From Mobilitalea sp. (lineage in GTDB: Bacteria > Bacillota_A > Clostridia > Lachnospirales > Lachnospiraceae), in contig JARKQP010000292.1 in assembly GCA_029974875.1 (NCBI GenBank), positions 1-18,938 of the forward strand: a DNA stretch of 18,938 nucleotides, given 5' to 3'. The notes under the pieces are model-generated. The model did not search any database and was not told where the DNA came from. It saw only the letters and a program-made list of their open reading frames with translations. Made by a program: the position numbers and the translations under genes. This document shows positions 15,344 to 18,938 of the stretch, one piece after another (the stretch's first letter is position 1; each line of letters opens with the position of its first letter).

Positions 15344-15985
15344 ATGATTATAGATATTGATATAAAAATTGCAGACAGCAATGGGAAGATGCTTCAGCAC
15401 TTCGTAAAGCGGCTTGATAATATTGATTCCACAGACGACCGGTTGAGCTTCAGTCTGGATCTCGGAAAAAGCTTCGAGCATTTTTTAGCTGAGTATATGT
15501 CCTACAGCGGGCGCAGAATTCAGGAAAAACTGTTTACGGACAACAAATATCCCTTATATGGCAGATATTATCTGCCTAATGGGAGCTTTATGCCCAGTGA
15601 AGAAGTACAGTTTAATGAGGATCTCACATCCGGTGGAGCAATACAAGGGGATGAGGGACTTCCGGCTGCTAAAGAGATTCCTTTCCAGCATCAGGAGAAT
15701 ATCCTGCAGAAAGACCTTCCCACCGACAAAAAAGTAGAAAGCCGGGAAATCCAATACTTAATCCGTATTGGGAACGGGAGTATTTTCTCCGGTAAATTTC
15801 CTGTTAAACAGCTTATCGAGGTTAGGGATATGAGGGGATCCCAGGAATCGGAATCCGTAAATAGCCCGGAGGCAGAAGGTGAGGATTTAAGTTATTTGAT
15901 GCAGAAAGCCATAGAGAAATATGAAACTACTTTTTATCACATTACCCAGGATCAGGAAGCCGGGGACTTTTATAGTCCCCGGTAA
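15344..15985 (+). CDS. Hypothetical protein, 213 aa
   Basis: The ATG at 15344 has AAGGTGAG just upstream and is preferred to a TTG at 15293 with no ribosome site. The product is soluble and acidic, with no signal peptide or membrane helix. It begins MIIDIDIKIADSNGKMLQHF, has a middle rich in Glu/Gln/Asp that is probably disordered (about 85-140), a strand-rich segment IQYLIRIGNGSIFSGKFPVK, and ends in an acidic helix (LSYLMQKAIEKYETTF). I recognise no family. It follows the lysozyme gene on the same strand (142 bp) and its last 16 bases overlap the end of the convergent protease gene within a hairpin. Confidence 0.7.
   Translation: MIIDIDIKIADSNGKMLQHFVKRLDNIDSTDDRLSFSLDLGKSFEHFLAEYMSYSGRRIQEKLFTDNKYPLYGRYYLPNGSFMPSEEVQFNEDLTSGGAIQGDEGLPAAKEIPFQHQENILQKDLPTDKKVESREIQYLIRIGNGSIFSGKFPVKQLIEVRDMRGSQESESVNSPEAEGEDLSYLMQKAIEKYETTFYHITQDQEAGDFYSPR
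15960..15982. terminator. 9-bp palindrome spanning two convergent gene ends
   Basis: CCGGGGACT (15960-15968) and AGTCCCCGG (15974-15982) form a perfect GC-rich stem with a 5-nt loop. The minus-strand stop codon (15970-15972) lies in the loop and the plus-strand stop (15983-15985) directly follows the stem. No T-run, but it could slow both polymerases or mark both RNA ends. Confidence 0.55.
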
Positions 15986-16650
15986 AGCCATTGATTTTCG
16001 GCTACGAATAAATCGGCAGCCTGTGTGTCATAAATATTTTCTTCATTTAATATGGGCTTATCACATTTATTGCAGATGGGTTTATTAGAGTTGTATATGA
16101 TGGTATCACAATAAATACATTGGGCTTCCTTAAAAATAAATTGCCTCATATCCTGGTTATAGAAGTGCTGGTACAGCTTCCTGTCTATGTCGGTCATACC
16201 ATATGTCTTTGCACTATAAAGCCATCTTTCATAAAATTCCTTGGCATATTTGGCGCACTCAAGTGAGATGTTAAATAAGTTTGCAATCTCCCGTATGTTG
16301 GTAAGCCTGGAGAAATGCAGGGCAATGGAGGGGCATAAAATATTGCTGGAAAATAGATTTGCCTCGGTTTCATTATCCGTATTTAATTCAATATGGCCCA
16401 GCTCATGCATAAGAGAGAAACGGATCCTGCGGGGAGATTTCCTGTCGTTATAATAAATAGTGTCACCAATGGTGCAGGAATCCGGGCTAAGCTCCATACA
16501 GGCCTGGTATTTACTTTCTGACAGCTGGGAGTATTTTTTACAGGTAAAGCCTTTCTGTGTAAGGAGGTGGAAGCAGTCAAAAGGAAGCTCCGTTATGTTG
16601 CATTGCTCATAGATTAAAACGGCGGTATATTTTATTCTGTCATAATCCAT
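15970..16650 (-). CDS. ImmA/IrrE-family metallopeptidase with C-terminal Cys pairs
   Basis: 226 residues. The zinc-peptidase motif is MHELGH (H82, E83, H86), with E96 in ETEANLF as the probable third ligand, as in ImmA of ICEBs1 and IrrE. A helical region follows, then a C-terminal extension with C178-X2-C181 and C193-X2-C196, likely a zinc ribbon that many ImmA proteins lack. In the known systems ImmA cleaves the partner repressor ImmR to release the mobile element. Here the partner is the XRE gene three bases upstream on the same strand. The start follows a GAGGAA site that lies within the end of that gene, so translation is probably coupled. Confidence 0.88.
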   Translation of the reverse strand: MDYDRIKYTAVLIYEQCNITELPFDCFHLLTQKGFTCKKYSQLSESKYQACMELSPDSCTIGDTIYYNDRKSPRRIRFSLMHELGHIELNTDNETEANLFSSNILCPSIALHFSRLTNIREIANLFNISLECAKYAKEFYERWLYSAKTYGMTDIDRKLYQHFYNQDMRQFIFKEAQCIYCDTIIYNSNKPICNKCDKPILNEENIYDTQAADLFVAENQWLYRGL

Positions 16651-16653
16651 ATC

Positions 16654-16992
16654 CTATTCCTCATCATCTGATAGTATAATTTTAGCCAGTTTCATTTTTT
16701 CCTGGGGTGTTAAAGTACTTTTACCACGGGTATAAATCTTAATCATCTCATCGTATGTAGGCAGCGCTTCCGGTTTTTTATTTTCCAGTAAATCTGAATT
16801 TTTGACCCCTAACCAATTAGCAATTAATTGAACCTTATCCATACGGGGCAGCTTTTGGCCCGTGCACCAGTTCGATACCGTTGATGAGCTGACATTAATA
16901 AAATCAACCAGATCCTTCTGTGTTTTATTTCTTTCCTCTAATAACCGGGTTAAATTTTTTGAAAAAATTCTTCTTATCTCGTCTTCTGACAT
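16654..16992 (-). CDS. XRE-family repressor (ImmR/cI-like)
   Basis: 112 residues. The N-terminal helix-turn-helix domain covers about 10-68; the recognition part is TQKDLVDFINVSSSTVSNWC, followed by GQKLPRMDKVQLIANWLGV, the standard XRE form. The C-terminal tail (YDEMIKIYTRGKSTLTPQEK) is short, with no self-cleaving peptidase domain, which fits control through the adjacent ImmA-like protease. AAGGTAGG precedes the ATG by about 8 nt. It is transcribed away from a control region with repeated AGCTAAAAG half-sites that overlap both promoters, so it very likely represses itself and the rightward genes. Confidence 0.9.
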   Translation of the reverse strand: MSEDEIRRIFSKNLTRLLEERNKTQKDLVDFINVSSSTVSNWCTGQKLPRMDKVQLIANWLGVKNSDLLENKKPEALPTYDEMIKIYTRGKSTLTPQEKMKLAKIILSDDEE

Positions 16993-17015
16993 GGGGATAC
17001 CTACCTTTCATTAAG

Positions 17016-17045
17016 ATTATAGCATGATATCCAGGGGTTTTGCAA
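17016..17045 (-). promoter_or_regulatory. Leftward promoter for the XRE repressor
   Basis: On the minus strand TTGCAA (17045-17040), an 18-bp spacer and TATAAT (17021-17016). The -35 overlaps the left arm of the operator-like inverted repeat. Confidence 0.7.
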
Positions 17046-17099
17046 GCTAAAAGTGAGTAAATTATACTATAAAAGTAAAAAAGTTTAACTTTTAGCTTG
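17043..17099. promoter_or_regulatory. Operator-like 12-bp inverted repeat between divergent promoters
   Basis: CAAGCTAAAAGT (17043-17054) and ACTTTTAGCTTG (17088-17099) match perfectly, 33 bp apart. Each arm touches one -35 element. A third AGCTAAAAG occurs at 17184-17192. A looser run AAAGnGAG is seen at 17051, 17112, 17190 and 17232. These are candidate sites for the XRE repressor. Confidence 0.65.
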
Positions 17100-17124
17100 A
17101 CAGCTTTCTTAAAGCGAGTATAAT
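17097..17124 (+). promoter_or_regulatory. Rightward promoter of the phage-like region
   Basis: TTGACA (17097-17102), a 16-bp spacer and TATAAT (17119-17124), both hexamers perfect. The -35 overlaps the right operator arm. The leader to the next gene is about 270 nt and holds only very short frames (for example 22 codons from 17206) without good ribosome sites. Confidence 0.75.
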
Positions 17125-17399
17125 GAGAAATACAAATCAGTGATATGAAAAACCCATGGGATATATTTTTTTACTATTTAACTAGCTAAAAGAGAGTAAA
17201 ACACAATGAAACAGGTAAAATACAAGTCGAAAAGAGAGATAACCCGAGGCGTTTTATACAAATCTGAGAAATAATTTATTTATAGATGGCTATAAAACCA
17301 ACTTTAGGTTGACTATAAGAAAGCTGGGGAGACCTGGGCAGTAATAAGATGCCTGAGCCAAAATGCAAATAAGACTGAATCATAAGGAGGACTTTTTAT

Positions 17400-17840
17400 A
17401 TGACAGAACATGAATTAAGCCAATATAGGGCAATCCAAAAAGAGATTGAAGATCTCAGCCTGAGAATTAAAAGATTTGAGAATATGGGAACGCCTATGGT
17501 GTCCGATAGGGTGAAGGGCTCATCAAGACATTTTCCATATATAGAAAAGTATTATTATGTGTCCGGAGTTGATACGGAAGCGAATAATAAACGAAAGAAG
17601 CTTATTTTGGAATTACAGAAAAAGCGTAATGATAAAGTGGACGAGCTTCTTAAGATGGAGAATGAGATCCATGATTATATTTACACTATTCCAGATAGTG
17701 AGATTAGGCAGATATTTGTCTTCCGCTATATCGACGGCCTTTCACAGGAAGAAATAGGGGAGAAGCTACATATGGACCGGAGTGGCGTGTCAAAGAGAAT
17801 TACGAAGTATCTGGGGGTGGCGAAGGCTAGAAGCAAATAG
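17400..17840 (+). CDS. Phage sigma-70-region-4-like transcription regulator
   Basis: 146 residues; AAGGAGG lies 9 nt before the ATG. The N-terminal half is helical and charged with SDRVKGSSRHFPYIEKYYYV, a segment common in clostridial prophage regulators of the ArpU/RinA-like or DUF1492 kind. The C-terminal half is a sigma region 4-type helix-turn-helix: IRQIFVFRYIDGLSQEEIGE followed by KLHMDRSGVSKRI. Such proteins usually switch on late or packaging genes and stand just before the terminase genes. Here no terminase follows. The final codons (GCTAGAAGCAAATAG) match the 17-bp tandem repeat that continues downstream, so the stop region seems to be part of the array. Confidence 0.8.
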   Translation: MTEHELSQYRAIQKEIEDLSLRIKRFENMGTPMVSDRVKGSSRHFPYIEKYYYVSGVDTEANNKRKKLILELQKKRNDKVDELLKMENEIHDYIYTIPDSEIRQIFVFRYIDGLSQEEIGEKLHMDRSGVSKRITKYLGVAKARSK

Positions 17841-17988
17841 GCTGAAAAGGCAGAATAGGATGAAAAAGGGGAATAAGCTAAAAAGACAAATAAGCCGAGA
17901 AGGCAAATAAGATGAGAAGGCAAATAAACTAAGAAGACAAATAAACTAAGAAGACAAATAAGCTGAGAATACATTTAAGCTGGTAAGG
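17826..17988 (+). repeat. 17-18 bp tandem repeat starting in the end of the regulator gene
   Basis: Consensus about GCTGAGAAGGCAAATAA. Units: 17841-17858 and 17859-17876 (18 bp), then 17877-17893, 17894-17910, 17911-17927, 17928-17944, 17945-17961 and 17962-17978 (17 bp each), then a partial to 17988. A shortened unit, GCTAGAAGCAAATAG, is the last five codons of the preceding gene. The array has stop codons in the reading frame of that gene and no spacers. Confidence 0.9.
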
Positions 17989-18111
17989 ATCCTAAAATGA
18001 AATCCGTTGGAGAGCTGTTCGGAAATTCATTCTTGGATCCTTCTCTATTGGGTGCATATCAACCGGGGGATACAGGCAAGAACAATAATTATCGAATAAA
18101 ATCCAATTGGA

Positions 18112-18164
18112 ACACAAATCACAAAAGAACCTGCTATAATAGTAGTATGGAAAGCTATCAAAAT
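18112..18164 (+). repeat. 53-bp direct repeat, copy 1 (holds a promoter)
   Basis: Matches 18356-18408 at 51 of 53 positions; the differences are G18145/T18389 and G18154/A18398. It contains CTGCTATAAT with an extended -10 (TGC-TATAAT, 18132-18140) but no good -35. Confidence 0.95.
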
Positions 18165-18275
18165 TAACTGAATACAAATAAAGAGTTTGTTTAGGGGACT
18201 GATATAAAATGGAATTCTAAGAATTAGGAAGGTTTAAATCCTAGTGGGAGCCGTTTTGTGGCAGCCCTCTTTTCT
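18147..18275 (+). ncRNA. Candidate structured small RNA, copy 1
   Basis: Start predicted about 7 nt after TATAAT (18135-18140). AGGGGACTGATATAAAAT (18193-18210) pairs with GTTTTGTGGCAGCCCTCT (18253-18270) at 16 of 18 positions with G-U pairs. Inside, ATTAGGA (18223-18229) pairs with TCCTAGT (18239-18245). CTTTTCTTTCC follows, a loose terminator tail. The stem recurs in copy 2 with changes that mostly keep pairing. No known RNA family recognised. Confidence 0.5.
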
Positions 18276-18355
18276 TTCCATATAAAAAGGTAGCCAAGGT
18301 GGCTGCAGAGATCAAAATGAATTAAGAAATAAATTGATATCCGTATCCACCCTGC

Positions 18356-18408
18356 ACACAAATCACAAAAGAACCTGCTATAATAGTATTATGGAAAACT
18401 ATCAAAAT
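18356..18408 (+). repeat. 53-bp direct repeat, copy 2 (holds a promoter)
   Basis: Second copy, 244 bp downstream of the first, with the same extended -10 (TATAAT at 18379-18384). Confidence 0.95.
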
Positions 18409-18512
18409 CATTGATAGGCATAAAGAGCCAGCTTCAGGAGCTGCCGCAAAACAAATCTAAGGATTAGTAATTTTAGTCCTTAGGATAAAGGTTTTGTGGT
18501 GGCTTCTTCTTT
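18391..18512 (+). ncRNA. Candidate structured small RNA, copy 2
   Basis: AGGAGCTGCCGCAAAAC (18436-18452) pairs with GTTTTGTGGTGGCTTCT (18491-18507) over 17 uninterrupted pairs, four of them G-U. It encloses a second hairpin, 18457-18483 (CTAAGGATTAG with TTTAGTCCTTAG), about 11 bp. A pyrimidine-rich TCTTTCAT tail follows. Outside the promoter repeat the two copies share little primary sequence except GTTTTGTGG, but they share the fold. The stretch 18513-18788 has only a small GTGTT-ATA-AACAC palindrome (18538-18550) and a 20-codon frame at 18615 that I do not support. Confidence 0.5.
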
Positions 18513-18788
18513 CATATGGTTTGGATAAAATATGGTTGTGTTATAAACACGGGGAAACGTAATCAAGAGATAATTCGGGGTGGGCATTTGATTACAACTA
18601 GTTTGGAAGGAAATATGATCAGGCATTCAATTAGGGAATTCTCAGGTTATTTTATAAATGGCCTAAGATTTATATAAATTATCATTCCAGGTCTTTTTGC
18701 TGTCTTGCAGACGTAAAAGAACAAGGCAGACACTGTATCAGAGAAGGAACACTCGTAAACACCGTAGATATGGAAGGGAGAGATTAGT

Positions 18789-18938
18789 TTGGAGTACACG
18801 AAGCTTTTGGAAGGACAAGGGTTGTCAGAGGAGCAGATAAATGCAATTGTAAAGGCGATGAGGAAAAGCAGGATATTCATTACCCATGAGGAACACCTGG
18901 AAGTGAGATATCAGAAGATGAGGCACCAAAGAGATCTT
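18789..18938 (+). CDS. Start of a phage scaffold GP20-like protein (cut by window end)
   Basis: A TTG start follows AAGGGAGAG by about 6 nt. The 50 visible residues begin MEYTKLLEGQGLSEEQINAI and continue VKAMRKSRIFITHEEHLEVR and YQKMRHQRDL. Phage minor structural/scaffolding GP20 proteins start the same way: a short LxxxGLSxEQIxxIVKxx helix, then a hydrophobic FxPxxxxxEV patch and a long charged coil that guides capsid assembly. Only the first part is here, so the call is tentative. In phages this gene follows terminase and portal genes, which are missing. Confidence 0.4.
   Translation, partial: MEYTKLLEGQGLSEEQINAIVKAMRKSRIFITHEEHLEVRYQKMRHQRDL

Noticed and set aside
16993..17399. Very short frames in the rightward leader (14 codons at 17145, 22 codons at 17206)
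   Set aside because: No convincing ribosome sites; likely chance in A-rich leader DNA.
17726..17974. Minus-strand frame with a Leu/Phe-rich repetitive product
   Set aside because: It is the translation of the 17-bp tandem array and has no start signals.
17997..18167. 56-codon frame (MKSVGELFGN...) running into the 53-bp repeat, whose peptide part TNHKRTCYNS recurs in copy 2
   Set aside because: The ribosome site is weak, copy 2 has no matching start, both substitutions between the copies change the amino acid, and the repeat holds a TATAAT inside the frame. Promoter plus RNA explains it better, though a small protein is not excluded.
18647..18880. Minus-strand 77-codon frame at the right end
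   Set aside because: It is antisense to the scaffold-like gene start and has no supporting signal.

Overview
The window is chromosomal DNA of a low-to-moderate GC Gram-positive anaerobe. Clostridia, and probably Lachnospiraceae (Clostridium cluster XIVa), fit best: strong AGGAGG-type ribosome sites, lipoprotein PstS, a D-Ala-D-Ala carboxypeptidase with a C-terminal membrane anchor, and Lachnospiraceae-like phage genes. I infer this from protein style, not from a search.

Layout. (1) 1-2410: a SelA/DgaE-like PLP enzyme, then a decayed stretch: an apparent tail of a chemotaxis receptor, a 43-residue membrane peptide, tRNA-Arg(CCT), and the 5' stump of a 7TMR-DISM-type sensor. (2) 2411-9369: a complete phosphate regulon, pstS-pstC-pstA-pstB-phoU-phoP-phoR, on the + strand. 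It starts with three 11-bp-spaced Pho-box-like repeats and ends at a clear terminator. PstSCAB imports phosphate, PhoU couples transport to signalling, and PhoPR probably activates the operon through the Pho box. (3) 9370-13897: a membrane coiled-coil protein of unknown role, dacA-like carboxypeptidase (- strand) with a palindrome on its promoter, a 19-bp tandem repeat array, trmB, a 46-codon basic ORF, and trxA. (4) 14023-18938: tRNA-Lys(CTT) followed by accessory, phage-derived DNA. It holds a tiny Cys/Arg-rich peptide gene with its own promoter and hairpin, an orphan GH24 lysozyme, an unknown gene, an ImmA-like protease and XRE repressor pair, a divergent control region with operator-like repeats, a phage sigma-region-4-like regulator, a 17-bp tandem array, two tandem promoter-plus-long-stem units that look like paired small RNAs, and the start of a gene resembling phage scaffold GP20.

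The most unusual items are the duplicated structured RNA candidate (18112-18512), the 26-residue Cys/Arg-rich peptide gene (14241-14459, - strand), and three separate intergenic minisatellites with 17-19 bp periods, one of which appears to begin inside the stop-codon end of a gene.
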